Source: Diphasiastrum complanatum
Taxonomy: Eukaryota > Streptophyta > Lycopodiopsida > Lycopodiales > Lycopodiaceae
Direction of reading: 5' to 3'
DNA length: 64,000 nucleotides
NCBI GenBank assembly: GCA_029204225.1
Contig: CM055106.1
Location: 22,449,285 to 22,513,284 of the forward strand
Made by a program: the position numbers and the translations under genes. A model generated the notes under the pieces. The model made no database searches. It had not been told where the DNA came from and was given only the letters and a program-made list of their open reading frames with translations. Shown in pieces: positions 46,676-57,400 of this stretch (within the stretch, counting starts at the first letter, position 1; every line of letters starts with the position of its first letter).

Positions 46676-47869
46676 ATTGTGAAGATTATTAAAATATTAT
46701 CTTCCTATCTCGAGTTTGGGGCCGTGTCCATGGTTATTTTCATTGAATTTCATGTTGTACATAAAAGGGATGTGAATTGAGCACATAACCTTCTAGTATA
46801 GGTCGGATTTGAGTAAGATAGATTCAATTTTGATGACATGAAGAAGTTTAGATAGCATGCACTGTCATACTATATGCATGCAAGCCACATGTAATCAGTG
46901 CATGCAACATGCAAAGTGGTTTCTGTGATCTACACATGTCTGGGTAGTTTTATGAGTCGACATGCAGTACATGCAACATCCATGCATGCAGTTACACATG
47001 TGAATCTCTGATAGGTGAATTAGTTCAGTTAAGTGGACTTTCCATGCAACTCCACTGTAGGAATTCGAGTCTCTCTCATGTAGGAAAAGCTTGGCATGTT
47101 TTGCCATACTGTGAATAATGAGATTTTGGTGTTTGGAGTCATTCTCTCTCTACCTGAGTTTTCCATCATTGATTTTCTCTCTCTACCCGAGAGCAGGCTG
47201 TTTTTCCCACACTGACCACTTAGAATTTTTTCTGACATTCAATTCCAATAGTGAGAAGTTAGATTTTTTCATATGATGTATGCCATTGTGCTCTTGTCAT
47301 AGATTTTTCAAGTATATTGTTCTATGATCAACCTTGTGCAATCACAACACCTCAGTAAGATCTTGTAGGGTGTGTGAAATCAGCCCTCATTAAATGAGTG
47401 CTACTTCTCTAGATTTGATCCAAATTTGATGTTCTATAGCTTGTTGAATAGATATTGAAGAGTAGAATGTGTTGCTCTTGTTTCTAAACCAATTTGATTT
47501 GTTTTTAAAAGAGTTTTAGAAAGAGTTTGAGAGAGTACTCAACTCGTGGGATATGCCAAAGTGAGCACACATAAGTTCTTTTCACCATTTTCATCAATTT
47601 TCACTATCAATCAAGTAGAATTGGATAGAAGTGAGTATTCTGAGATCTTAGACTTTTCATTTCACACAAATTACTATGTTTGAGTTGAAAGTAAGTTCCT
47701 AGAGAGTTTATCAGTACTTTGAAACTCGTGGGAGAGATGGAATTCTTACTTGCATGTGCTTCTTTTTTGTGACTGAAGCAAGATCCAAATTCAAGATAGA
47801 TTGATTTTTAGTGTTGAGAATTTGTTCTCACATTTGTTGCTAGATTTCATAGGTTGGATCAACAGCTGT
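46676..47869 (+). repeat. Cop-I 5' LTR and leader, boundary uncertain
   Basis: Begins TGTGAAGATTATTAAAATAT, as at 44729. A block at 46738-46800 (catgttgtacataaaag...aaccttctagta) recurs at 49824-49888 at the other end of Cop-I, supporting LTR identity. I could not find a TGGTATCA primer site, so the LTR end and leader start are unknown. Gag is essentially absent. Confidence 0.55.
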
Positions 47870-48370
47870 GGTTTCAAGAAGAAGAACCAATCTAAGCAGG
47901 CTAACCTTACTAATGAGGATGAGTGTGAGGGTGTTGAGAGTGAAAGAGAGGATTCATTGATGATGTCTACTTTTTCATCTTTTTCTTTTAAGAATGAAGA
48001 AGTCTGGTGGATAGATAGTGGGGCTGATTCCCATATGTCTAGTTCTAGGAACTCTTTCACTAATTTCATGCCATATCTAGGTGCAAAAAGATCAATCTAT
48101 ACTGCTAATGATGTAGAGTGTAGGATTGAAAGAATTGGTAGTATTCCATTGCATGCATCATCATCAAAATCTTTTTGCTTAGATGATGTATTGTATGTAC
48201 CTAGATTGACTAAGAATCTCATTAGTGTAGGACAGTTGTTTGATAGTGGATTGGATGTCAAGTTTCAAGTTGACAAGTGTATAATCTCAAGAGATAATGA
48301 AGTTATTGCTAGAGGATCTAGAATTGGTAAGTTGTACAAACTAGATCTAGGGAGAGTGCTAACATTTTAG
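47870..48370 (+). pseudogene. Cop-I protease and pre-integrase region
   Basis: The frame carries EEVWWIDSGADSHMSSSRNS with an intact DSG, then SIYTANDVECRIERIGSIPL, LDDVLYVPRLTKNLISVGQL and VDKCIISRDNEVIARGSRIG. Ends with TAG after RVLTF at 48370. The upstream ~25 residues may be the last bit of gag. Confidence 0.85.
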
Positions 48371-49273
48371 ATATTGCTTATGAGACCAAGGTTCATCAGG
48401 AGGATCTGTGGCACAAGAGATTGGGTCATCCCAATTTCAAAGCCATGCAATCTATGGTCAAAGAAAGGAAAAGTTGTTGGACTACCAAAGACACTCTCAA
48501 AGGAGCTTCTATCTTGTGAAGCTTGTGTGCTGGAAAAATCACACAGGAGGCCTTTTCCTAGATCAAGCATCAAAACAAAACAACCATTTGAACTAGTGCA
48601 CTCTGATGTTCATTTCTCATCAACTAAGAGCAAAGGAGGAGCAAATTGTTTTGTTTCCTTTGTAGATGATTATACAAGATATTCTTGGATCTATATGTTG
48701 TCTTCAAAAGCCATGGTCTATGATGTTTTTCTTACTTTCAAAGCTTATGTAGAAAAGCAGTTTTCTTTCAAGTTGAAAGCTTTGAGAAGTGATAGTGGAG
48801 GAGAATACACTTCCAATAAGTTTAAAGACTTTTGTGATAGAGAAGGCATTCAAAGAGAGTTTTCTTGTTCATATACTCCTCAACAAAATGGGGTTGCTGA
48901 GAGAAAAAATAGAACATTGTGTGAATGTGCAAAAGCCATTAGGCTAGAAGCTTCTATGCCTAAAGAATTTTGGGAGGCAGTTGCATGTGCAAACTATCTT
49001 TGTAATAGGCTTCCAAATCTTGCAATTGGAGGAAAAACACCATTTAAGATGTTGTATAAGGAAAAGCCTAAGGTAGATCATCTTAGGATTTTTGGCTGTG
49101 TATGCTTTGTGCATGTGCCTCTAGAAACTAGGAAGAAAGAAGATCCTAGTGCAGTTAAAGGAATTTTTGTAGGATATGCATCCACTAAAAAAGCATCCAA
49201 AGTATATCTTCCTTCTACTGACAAGAATGTTGTTAGTAGAGATGTGATCTTCCATGAAGATCAAAAATTTTAA
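48371..49273 (+). pseudogene. Cop-I integrase, nearly complete
   Basis: A 299-codon frame: LLSCEACVLEKSHRRPFPRS (finger), HSDVHFSSTKSKGGANCFVS, FVDDYTRYSWIYMLSSKAMV, RSDSGGEYTSNKF and QQNGVAERKNRTLCECAKAI, so the three catalytic acids are present. It continues with GKTPFKMLYKEKPKVDHLRI, GIFVGYASTKKASKVYLPST and VVSRDVIFHEDQKF to TAA. The N-terminal HxxxH part lies in another frame just upstream. The best preserved integrase in the window. Confidence 0.9.
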
Positions 49274-49823
49274 CTTGGATGATGCATAGATCAAGGAGTC
49301 TCATGCTCGATCATCAATCTTGTGGTTGTTCAAGAGGTGGTGAGGCCGAGGCTTGAGGAGGAGCAAATTCAAGCTGCCACACCAAGAAGATGTACCCGAG
49401 CAAGATCTGAGCCAAGAAGGCTCACATATGATGAAGAAGGAAGGCAAGTTGAAGGCGAAACTTCCTATCATGCTCTCTTCATATCAGATGAAGAGCCTAA
49501 AAATGTCCAAGAAGCTCTTCAATCCAAGATTTGGGTTGAAGCAATGACCCAAAAGTTTGAAGCCTTGATGTCAAACAACAGACGGGAGATTGTGGAACCA
49601 CCAAACAACATGCATGTGATTAGATGTAAGTGGGTTTTCATAATCAAGTATAATCATGTATAAAGCAAGACTTTGTGCCAAAGGCTACGCACAAATCAAA
49701 GGTCTTGACTATGAAGACACCTTTGCACTAGTTGCAAAGATGGTAACAATCCGAATACTTATATCTCTTGCATGTTTTCACAATTGGAGTATGTTCCAGC
49801 TTGATGTTTCTAATGCATGGCTA
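49274..49823 (+). pseudogene. Cop-I linker and RT N-terminus, truncated
   Basis: Linker VVQEVVRPRLEEEQIQAATP, EPRRLTYDEEGRQVE; RT entry ESKIWVEAMTQKFEALMSNN, NNMHVIRCKWVFIIKYNH, a frameshift, then YKARLCAKGYAQIKGLDYED and FQLDVSNAW. It breaks at about 49820 in the first palm motif. Cop-H RT at 43535 starts at nearly the same point, so the two are complementary halves of similar elements. Confidence 0.85.
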
Positions 49824-49888
49824 TTTTCACTAAATTTCATGTTGTACATAAAAGATATGTGAATTGAGCACATAACCTTCTAGTATTG
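49824..49888 (+). repeat. Cop-I LTR fragment
   Basis: 65 bp matching 46738-46800 (ttcatgttgtacataaaag...cataaccttctagta). It joins truncated RT to Gyp-J protease. A TATA-like ACATAAAAG lies inside. Confidence 0.75.
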
Positions 49889-50729
49889 ATGTCGCTAAAG
49901 GTAGCATCATCACTTTACAAGTGCACTACAAATCTTACCCATCCATGCAAGCCATTCTCAATAGTGGGTCTAGCCTGAATATTATCACCTTGTCCTTAGC
50001 AAAGGCATGGGGAATATCCACATTGGAAAAGCCTAAGTACAAGTTATGAATGACTGACCAAAGAATGATGACGTCTTCCGGTCACAGAAGTAATTTACCG
50101 ATTAAAATTGTAGGTTTGCTTTTCACCATAGAGTGTGTAGTACTAGATTTTTCTGATTGACCACACACCTATCAATTCTTTTTTGGAACGCCTTGGTTAG
50201 AAATGGCCGGAGTGATTCAAGATTGGAAGAAGAACAAAACAGTTTTCGACAACAGAGATAGGAGAATCTCTATCAATGCCATGGGAAAGATAAAGCCTGC
50301 ATGAATTGAAGACGATTGGTCTTCAACTACTTATGATAATCCAAAAAGTATCGATTCAACCATAAAGGGTCATTGCATGTAGAGTACTGATATCATTAAT
50401 TGGAGTCATGCCTTAGCGACCATCGATTGTGTCAATGCCACTCTTTGTGAACAAGAAGTTCAAGAAGAGGACCCAATCCAAATAACTATAAACTCCACGG
50501 ATATCAATACTCTCATCCTACCTTTCTACATGATATATGCAATCCCTATTGAGTGGATATCTGAAAATGCTTTTGTTACTGAAGTATCCACCAGTGAGGA
50601 TGGCAATATTCTTACTGTGGGAGAAAACAAGTTATCTGATGACCAGCTTATTCACTTGCTGGATCCAAAAGAATTAGGAAAACATCATATATTTAGAAAG
50701 AGATTAAACTTCCATCACCATTGGCTTGT
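49889..50729 (+). pseudogene. Gyp-J protease and start of RT region
   Basis: Broken frames: QVHYKSYPSMQAILNSGSSL and NIITLSLAKAWGISTLEKPK, the gypsy retropepsin with Asn in place of the catalytic Asp of DSGSS; then FFFGTPWLEMAGVIQDWKKN, TVFDNRDRRISINAMGKIKP. The frame 50530-50748 (PIEWISENAFVTEVSTSEDG) is the acidic segment before RT. No RT follows; a gypsy LTR of opposite orientation starts at 50730. Confidence 0.75.
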
Positions 50730-51215
50730 TGTAAGAATCGCCTTATGAAGATCTGACTAGATCCTGTTGCAAAACAACCAAAAGGACACCTATGGAACAA
50801 ACCCACCCATCCAATCCTAAATCCCTCTTGGAGTTCCCTCCTGGATCTAGCCCCCAAGCCATGGTGAATGAATGCATGAGAGGAAAGGAATCATGGCTCA
50901 AGAAACTAAATTTCCAATAAGGAGATGGGCGAGTTTCCATCATAAGTATTCTCTCTCCAAAGAGAGAATATTTCCCTTAGGATCCCCATACAGCCTATAT
51001 TAGCTATTAACCTCCTATTCTTGCATTATAGCAGTTAGACACCATGCAAGTGATCCTATGTCCAATTATAGGTCTGGGCCCTCATATGATTATTAATTAC
51101 TTTACAGGCCAAGCCCGGAATGACGAGGCATAACCAATAACCACATACATTGGAGTGACCAGCTATCCATGTTAGAAATTATTCCGATTCCCTTATACAG
51201 GACATGGATGTAACA
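50730..51215 (-). repeat. gypsy LTR of the Gyp-K type, 486 bp
   Basis: On the minus strand from TGTTACATCCATGTCC (51215) to ...GGCGATTCTTACA (50730), with short inverted ends TGT(T/A)A. Preceded by a polypurine tract (TTTAAGGGGGGAAGA, 51216-51231), so it is a 3' LTR. Shares blocks with the Gyp-K 5' LTR (TATAAGGGAAT, AATTAAT(A/G)(A/G)T, CAACAGGAT). Confidence 0.8.
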
Positions 51216-51662
51216 GTCTTCCCCCCTTAAACCAGTTTTGTCCTCAAAACGAGTAAGTAGGGAAGATCCAATTTGTATGCTTTTAACTCTTTCTCGTTTC
51301 CCGTAAATCATTATCCTCAATCTGACCAACCAACCTAATCAGGCACTCAAAGATAGTACGATTTTCTCAATTGTTTATCTCTGGTTTAGAGTACTCTTTC
51401 AGGTTCCAAAGGTACATTGAGTGACAAGTCCTCCAAATGGGTAAAATCTTCAATACATCATACTATCATCATCAGATAAACTAACTTTACATGATACGCT
51501 GGATAGCAGTCGACCAAACCTAAAGATTAAGTTTAAGAACTAACAAAACAATCATTTAACTTTCACTTTACCCTGAAAATCAATCCTTGGTCTGACTTCA
51601 ATATCAAATAAGTACTTAGAGATGGAATAATTCTCAAATTGTTTATCTACTGAGAAGTTGTA
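51216..51662 (-). pseudogene. gypsy pol C-terminal end, integrase/chromodomain region
   Basis: Decayed minus-strand frames: YPAYHVKLVYL and DLSLNVPLEPERVL, then TRDKQLRKS and TIFECLIRL, which follow the HVSxLxxxx...PxxIL(D/E)xRxxxLRxxxIxxxLVxW pattern at the end of gypsy integrases with a chromodomain-like tail. Then LTRFEDKTGLRGED at the polypurine tract. A similar piece (VDKQFENYSISKYLFDIEV) at 51640-51560 may be a second decayed copy of the same part. Confidence 0.55.
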
Positions 51663-51775
51663 CATCCGCGCGTCATACCGATATCGCATACTTGTACCAA
51701 TATCAAATCCACGCACGTGAGCTAAAGAGAATTCCGAGCAGTTGTGCACCCACACGTCATACACTTCAATCAAGC
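51663..51775 (-). repeat. single unit related to the 84-bp tandem repeat
   Basis: Reads in reverse complement as gtatgacgtgtgggtgcaca, then gatattggtac, then gtatgacgcgcgg, matching the units at 7872-8123. In both places it lies on the outer side of Cop-E coding sequence, suggesting that it belongs to the Cop-E LTR or leader. Confidence 0.7.
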
Positions 51776-52082
51776 TTCACATTAATTATTTGGATGATCT
51801 AATCCAAGAACAAATCATAGAAATAGAATCTCTATAGAAAAAACTTGAATTTGCACTAAGAATCCCAAAATTTGGGTGTATGAGTCAAATTATGGATCAA
51901 TTTGAATTTTATCAACCAATACTGGATCTGTATGGCCCCACACATGTGGAAAGTACACCTACAGCCTACAACTAGATGGTATTATTGTTGAAAAACAATG
52001 TATCATCCACGTATAATATGAAAATGATAAATCCAGAACAGGATTGGCAAATCTAGTGCTCCTCACAAGACACCACATGAAC
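51776..52082. other. probable Cop-E2 leader or flank, no gene seen
   Basis: No recognisable frame; gag, protease and most of integrase of Cop-E2 are absent between the repeat unit and 52083. Confidence 0.35.
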
Positions 52083-52608
52083 TATGGTGGGGTAGAAAGC
52101 CCAATCTGACGCACGTTAGGACCTTTGGCTATGGAGCTTATGCACATGTTCCAGACAAGCTTCGAAAGAAGCTCAATGAGAAAGTCGAACAAGGATACCT
52201 CGTCGGGTCGGTATGACAACCATTTGTCATACTACATGATCTGCATGCCAGAGACAAATCAAGTGAAAATAGTCAGAGACGTCAAGTTCAATGAGACCAG
52301 AACAATGGCCGATAATGATTCAACCAGCTATGAAGTCTTAGAAAAGCAGTACTATGACTTGCCAACCATGACAGAGGAAGCAAAACCTAAACACTCAAAC
52401 GAAGATATTCGGATATCACATTAGTTGAGTGACGAATCAGACAACGAAAGGACAACAAACATGCCTACAGCTAGAACACTTGTAATCCGAAATGGTTTCA
52501 GACCTAGCCGAAGAGACAAGGGCAAGGACATTGCAGTACCTACAGAATCTCCCAGGAGATCAACAAGAGAATGAAGAGCGCCAGCCAGATTCGTGCCAAG
52601 TGCAACGA
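52083..52608 (+). pseudogene. Cop-E2 integrase tail and linker
   Basis: Reads WWGRKPNLTHVRTFGYGAYA, HVPDKLRKKLNEKVEQGYLV, then a shift to YDNHLSYYMICMPETNQVKI, VRDVKFNETRTMADNDSTSY and the linker VLEKQYYDLPTMTEEAKPK, SRRDKGKDIAVPTESPRRST. Same order and wording as Cop-E1 (10455-9960). Cut at about 52608 by the Cop-A1 LTR. RNase H of a Cop-E copy in the same orientation reappears at 60868. Confidence 0.8.
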
Positions 52609-53291
52609 TGATCCAATCCACAAAAAGATCTTGGGTTAGAAAAGAAGCTACTCTACCAATCTCACCAATGTAGAAAAATCAGCATCTACACACAAAATGA
52701 GATGCAAACTCTAATAGAACTTGACCAATCTCACCAGTGTAGAAAAATCAGCATCTACACACAAAATGAGATGCAAACTCTAATAGAACTTGATCAAACA
52801 TGAATCAAAAGATAAGTGTTGTCTGTACAAAACTAACAAGCTATTGTATTTCACATGTGTGGATCCAAAAATAACAAATATAGATCATTATACACATAGA
52901 ATTGCATGCAATCACAAGTATGGTGCACTAGTGGATAGTAGAACCCAAGAGAAGCAGGTATAAGCATGAAATGTGATAGAGAAGAGAGAACTCGTCTCTC
53001 CATGAGTTACATCCTTTTATAGTAGGTCCAAACCCTATTTGGCCACTTGGTTTTCCCACCAAAATGCAAACCCTACTATTTTTGGGTCTAGATTCAAAGT
53101 ACCCAACATCAAATTTGAATATGCTCAAACTTGACTTCTAACTTTTCCACACTTCCAAAAAGTGTTTATTCAAATGAAATTTAGACTAATGAACTTTGAA
53201 AAGTCAAACTCTAAGTCTTAAACAAAGTTGGCCTCAATTTGCCAAATATGGAAATGTAACAAATATGCTCAAACTAGTTGAATCTTTCACA
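52609..53291 (-). repeat. Cop-A1 3' LTR, 683 bp, last ~20 bp missing
   Basis: Minus strand from TGTGAAAGATTCAACTAG (53291). TATA box TATAAAAG at 53014-53021. It holds an internal 69-bp tandem duplication (ctcacca(a/g)tgtagaaaaatc at 52661 and 52730). The terminal GATCTGAAATCCTTCA is missing at the Cop-E2 junction. Confidence 0.85.
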
Positions 53292-53868
53292 CTCCCTCTT
53301 CAACTAGTTTTAGCATAGACTTTGATAACACTCCAAGTGAAGTCCTACGCTTCATAAACAAGTCCTTTCCCAATGCTTTGGTGAAGATATCAGCTACACA
53401 TTCCCTTGAGGACGAATGTTGAAGCTCCACCTCCTTTGCAATGACTTGCTCAAACACAAAATGATATTGCACCTCAATATGCTTGCTCCTAGCATGAAGG
53501 ATAGGATTGGTTTCCAAGCTTTGGGCTGATTGATTGTCAAAAAAGATGATTGAGATCTTGAAAAAATCCAGCAAGTGAAGATCTTTAATCATCCTCTTGA
53601 TCCATACCATCTCCTTTGTGCAATGTGTAAGAGCTTTGTACTCGACCTCACTAGATGACAATGAGATAGTGGCTTGTTCCTTCGACATCCATGATATAGC
53701 TCCATCGCCTATGAAAATACAATGAGAAATAATGGATTTCCTATCCATTACATCTCCAGCATAGTCCGAATCTGAAAATCCAAAAAGATTAGATGATGAT
53801 CCCTCATACAATATGCCAAAATCTCGAGTTCCAATGATGTACCTCAAAACTCGTTTCCTAGCTTCCAA
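53292..53868 (-). pseudogene. Cop-A1 RNase H
   Basis: A 193-codon frame with no stop: [55 protein letters not shown], where the Glu-Ala-Glu of the motif reads Glu-Val-Glu, ARSKHIEVQYHFVFEQVIAK, VADIFTKALGKDLF and KLVEEGV. The polypurine tract GAAGAGGGAG follows. It degrades the RNA strand during reverse transcription. Continuous with RT upstream except for a one-base frame break near 53860. Confidence 0.85.
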
Positions 53869-54790
53869 TGTTCCTCACTAGGATTTTGCATGAATTGACT
53901 CAATCTTCCAACACAGTAGCTTAGATCTGGTCTAGTAATGGTTAGATAGATGAGTGAATCAACTAGCTTTCTATAGAGAGTAATGTCCTTTAAGGATCTT
54001 TCACTACCTCTAATAGTTAGCTTTAGGTGTATCACTAGCTTTTGCATCTACCATATGAAATCTTTTGAGAATAGAATTAGCATACTTCTCTAGAAAAATG
54101 AAAGTAGATTGAGAAGATCTAATGACTTCTATTCCCAAAATGTAATGCAAGTTACCAAGATCATGCACCTCAAACTCCTTCTTAAGAGCACTCTTGATAT
54201 CCTCCACATCTTGATTGTCTCCACCACTCAAGATGATATCATCCACATAGATTAGCAAGATGGTAACATTATTTCTAGCAAACCTATAATAAAGTGAATG
54301 ATCATACTCACTCATAACAATGCCTTGAGAGAGTAAAAAAGTGGTAAGCTTAGCATACCAACTCCTTGGTGCTTGCCTAAGGCCATACAAACTCTTTTGT
54401 GGTAGACACACATGATTTGGCTTTGTTTATGAAATGCAGCTCTTGGGTTGCTCCATGTACACTTCCTCCTCAAGATCACCATTTAAGAATGCAGTTGTAA
54501 TGCAGTTGCTCCATGTACACTTCCTCCTCAAGATCACCATTTAAGAATACAGTTGTTATGTCCATTTGCCATAGATCCCATCCATAAATTGTAGCAAGTG
54601 AGATGATGACTCAAATGCTTACCATCTTTGCCATGGGTGCAAAGGTCTCATCATAGTCAATCCCTTATTGTTGAGCATATTCTTTTGTCATTAACTTTGC
54701 CTTGTACTTGTTGATAGATCCATCTTGGTTTGTCTTCACCTTGAAGATCCATTTGCATCCAATAGCTTTCTTGTCCTTAGGTAACTACAC
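53844..54790 (-). pseudogene. Cop-A1 reverse transcriptase
   Basis: From the N-terminus: KLPKDKKAIGCKWIFKVKTN (54780-54720), MTKEYAQQ*GIDYDETFAPM, then GDLEEEVYMEQ, which is present twice through a 58-bp tandem duplication (54448 and 54506), then KSLYGLRQAPRSWYAKLTTF, the catalytic LLIYVDDIILSGGDN near 54240, DLGNLHYILGIEVI. TAG after PKANY at 54010, then [20 protein letters not shown]. The duplication shifts the frame. Confidence 0.85.
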
Positions 54791-55154
54791 CAATCTCCAT
54801 GTTCCATTCTTCGTAAGATCTTGATACTCAAGATCCATTGCTTGGATCCACTCCTCTTCTTTCCTTGCTTCATCTAAACTTGCAGGTTCATCAAAAGAGG
54901 TTAGGAAAGCAACATAATTTTCAGAAACTACTTGCTTACCCTTTTCATCATATGTGAGCCTTGAAGGTATGTCTTTCCCTTGATGTTCTCCTTGGCTTTT
55001 GACTTGATGAAGGTCCATCATCATCACCATCTAAAATAGGATCCTTTACATCAACATCAAGAATGTTAGATCCATCCACACCTTTATCAATCATGCTTGA
55101 AGACACTTTTGGAATGTTCCCCTCATAAAAAATGACATCTCTACCAACAATCAC
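54791..55154 (-). pseudogene. Cop-A1 linker
   Basis: Frames 55154-54948 and 55030-54785: IVGRDVIFYEGNIPKVSSSM, VDGSNILDVDVKDPILDGDD, SSSQKPRRTSRERH, PSRLTYDEKGKQVVSENYVA, SLDEARKEEEWIQAMDLEYQ. Corresponds to 30760-31110 of Cop-B. One frame break near 54990. Confidence 0.85.
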
Positions 55155-55792
55155 TTTGTTAGTAGGGAATGTAAACCTTGTAGGCTTTACTCACCTCACT
55201 ATATTCAACAAAAATTGACACTCAGCCTCCTCTTGAATAACATCTCAAAAGGTGTCCTTCCATCCAAAATAGCACTCGACCACCTATTGCACAAGAAATT
55301 GGCACACAACAAAGCTTGATCCCAAAATGGTTTATCAAGATTAGCACTTAACCTCATGGCTTTAGCACTTTCACATAAAGTCCTATTCTTCCTTTCAGCC
55401 ACTCCATTTTGTTGTGGGGTCCTTGATGATGTATACTCCCTCTTGATCCCATGCTCATCACATAAGGCCTTGAACTTGGTAGATATGTACTCACCACCTT
55501 TGTCACTCCTTAAGCACTTGATCTTTGTGAAAAATTCGTTCTCCATTGCATTCTTGAACTAGATAAAGACATCATACACTTCATCCTTGTTCTTTAGTAG
55601 ATAGATCCAACAAAATCTACTAAAATCATTAATTAATGTTACATACATCTTAGCTCCACTATTGGTAATTGTAGTAAATCCATGAATATCCGAATGTACA
55701 AGTTGAAAAGGCTTTGTAGATCTAGATGTAGATCTAGTATAAGGTAGTCTATGTGATTTAGACAAAGCACAAGATTCACAAATTGATGCCAC
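55155..55792 (-). pseudogene. Cop-A1 integrase
   Basis: Frames 55792-55559 and 55546-55205: CESCALSKSHRLPYTRS (finger), LVHSDIHGFTTITNSGAKMY, INDFSRFCWIYLLKNKDE, a stop at 55559, then IKCLRSDKGGEYISTKFKAL, PQQNGVAERKNRTLCESAKA and GRTPFEMLFKRRLSVNF. All three catalytic acids are kept. The preceding HxxxH part is decayed. Confidence 0.85.
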
Positions 55793-56570
55793 TTAAGGAA
55801 CTTGGAAGACCTATCACAACCTTCTTTCTAGCCATTACCTCCAATGACTTGAAGTTGAGGTTAGGTATTTGATCTCTTGCAACACATCCAACTTGGTTAG
55901 CAATAACACAAGCATCTAGTTTGAACAACTTTCCTTGCCTTTTACCTTCTCCAATCAAGACATCCTTCCTTTGATCTTACAAGATTCTCCATCAAACTCA
56001 AACTTGAGGCCTTTACTCAACATTTGACTCACACTAAGCAAATTCTTGGTAATAGATGGAATAGACAAGACATCCTCCAAATGAACATTTCTATTTGTAG
56101 AGAGAGAGAAAGGAATTGTGCCAATCCCTTTGATTGCACACTCACCATCATCGGCCATGTAGATCACCCTCTTGTCATCTCCATATGCCAACAAAGAAGT
56201 GAAATACACTTTGTGAAAAGTCATGTGTGAACTTGCTCCACTATCAATCCACCAAGGATTTAGATCTCCATCAGTAGCAAGCATACATGAAGACATCACA
56301 AAAGCATCATCATTTGCATCTTGAACATCCAAAACATCCTCATCAAGAGTAAGATTACCTTGCTTGTCTCCTTGATCTCTCTTCTCTTTGTAGCACTCAC
56401 TTGCAAAGTGTCCTTTGATGCCACAATAGAAGCACTTGAGCTTTGATTTGGTCTTCTTTTTGCCATTTGAAGAAGCCTCCACTTGATCTTTCCCTTTAGA
56501 CCATGTGCTTTTGATTTTGCCCTTGAATTTGTCCTTTGTGAACATAGTCTCCTCTTGAAGTGTCAATGTA
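55793..56570 (-). pseudogene. Cop-A1 gag C-terminus and protease
   Basis: Frame 56566-55955: ETMFTKDKFKGKIKSTWSKG, the knuckle CFYCGIKGHFASEC (56400-56440), NPWWIDSGASSHMTFHKVYF with intact DSG, YMADDGECAIKGIGTIPFSL and VLSIPSITKNLLSVSQMLSK. It ends at TGA after CKIKGRMS, then continues shifted (KRQGKLFKLDACVIANQ). The N-terminal gag half is on the far side of Cop-G, at 59554-60137. Confidence 0.9.
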
Positions 56571-56575
56571 GATCC
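56571..56575. mobile_element. Cop-G left target-site duplication (GATCC)
   Basis: GATCC precedes the TG of the Cop-G LTR and recurs at 59549-59553 after its CA. In intact Cop-A gag (19109-19120) the sequence reads gaggtGGATCTacatc, so the duplicated site belongs to Cop-A. Confidence 0.85.
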
Positions 56576-56699
56576 TGTAGGAAAAATGGTAATAATTCTT
56601 CCTCAGAGAATACGATGAAAGTTTGAATAAATCAAACTAATATCAATGTCTTCAATAGGGTTTGTTTCTGTCTATGTTCTAATAAAACAGTTTTTGTTT
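56576..56699 (-). repeat. Cop-G 3' LTR, only the last ~124 bp
   Basis: Matches 58826-58945 (TGTAGGAAAAATGGTAATAAT on the plus strand). It is cut at about 56699 and joined to the Cop-G linker, so U3 of this LTR and the whole RT/RNase H region are gone in one internal deletion. Confidence 0.85.
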
Positions 56700-57054
56700 G
56701 TCAGATCTTCTCATAGTGGTTTCGAGTTCGATTCTGCAGGTTTTGAGTTCTATTCTTATTCGACTTTTTTTGCTGAAATTCGAGCTGGTGATTCGAGTCT
56801 GTGAGGTACTCAATCTTGACCCCCTCTGAATCTAGTAGTTCTCTTTCATCTTCTGTTTGTTCTACTTCTGTCGTCGTTGGTAGCTCATAATAGTTTTTGA
56901 GAATTTCATAGCCGACTAGATTACTGTCTGCTATGTATTTTGACTCATCAAATTTAACATCTTGAGCGATTTTTATTTTGCCAGTTTCAGGTACATAGAC
57001 ACGATAATTGTTGGAAAGCTTTAAATTTTGTACGTATAAAATATACCACAACAA
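56700..57054 (-). pseudogene. Cop-G integrase tail and linker
   Basis: Frame 57054-56701: NNYRVYVPETGKIKIAQDVK, FDESKYIADSNLVGYEILKN, YYELPTTTEVEQTEDERELL, then a Gln/Asn/Arg-rich part. It is joined on its N-terminal side directly to the catalytic region just past FIDD, so the rest of integrase is deleted; the junction is near 57010-57030. Confidence 0.8.
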
Positions 57055-57400
57055 ACTTGTTTAAATCATCAATAAACGTAATGAAGTACTTTGCATCACC
57101 CAATAACAATACTTCGAATGGTCCACAAATATCTGAATGCACAATTTCAAGTACCTTAGTTGCTTTATAAACATCCTTATTGAAAGGTGTTCTAGTCATC
57201 TTGCCTTTAAGACAAGATTCGCAGGTAGTTCGAATATCTCTACTTTTGATTTTGACTCCTTCAATTCTCTGAGTCTTATTGGCTTGGTACAAGGCTTCCA
57301 TGTTCATGTGACATAGCCTCTTGTGCCATAATATATCTGTCGATTCGAGTTTGATTGGCTTGTTTGATTTGAGTTCAAATGTTCAAGTGATACAAATTTC
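57030..57400 (-). pseudogene. Cop-G integrase N-terminal part
   Basis: Frame 57307-56987: MNMEALYQANKTQRIEGVKI, CESCLKGKMTRTPFNKD (finger), LEIVHSDICGPFEV (first catalytic Asp) and FITFIDDLNKFVVVYFIRTK. It stops there; the second Asp and the Glu motifs are missing. Upstream, LWHKRLCHMN-type sequence (57310-57345) gives the finger histidines. Confidence 0.85.
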
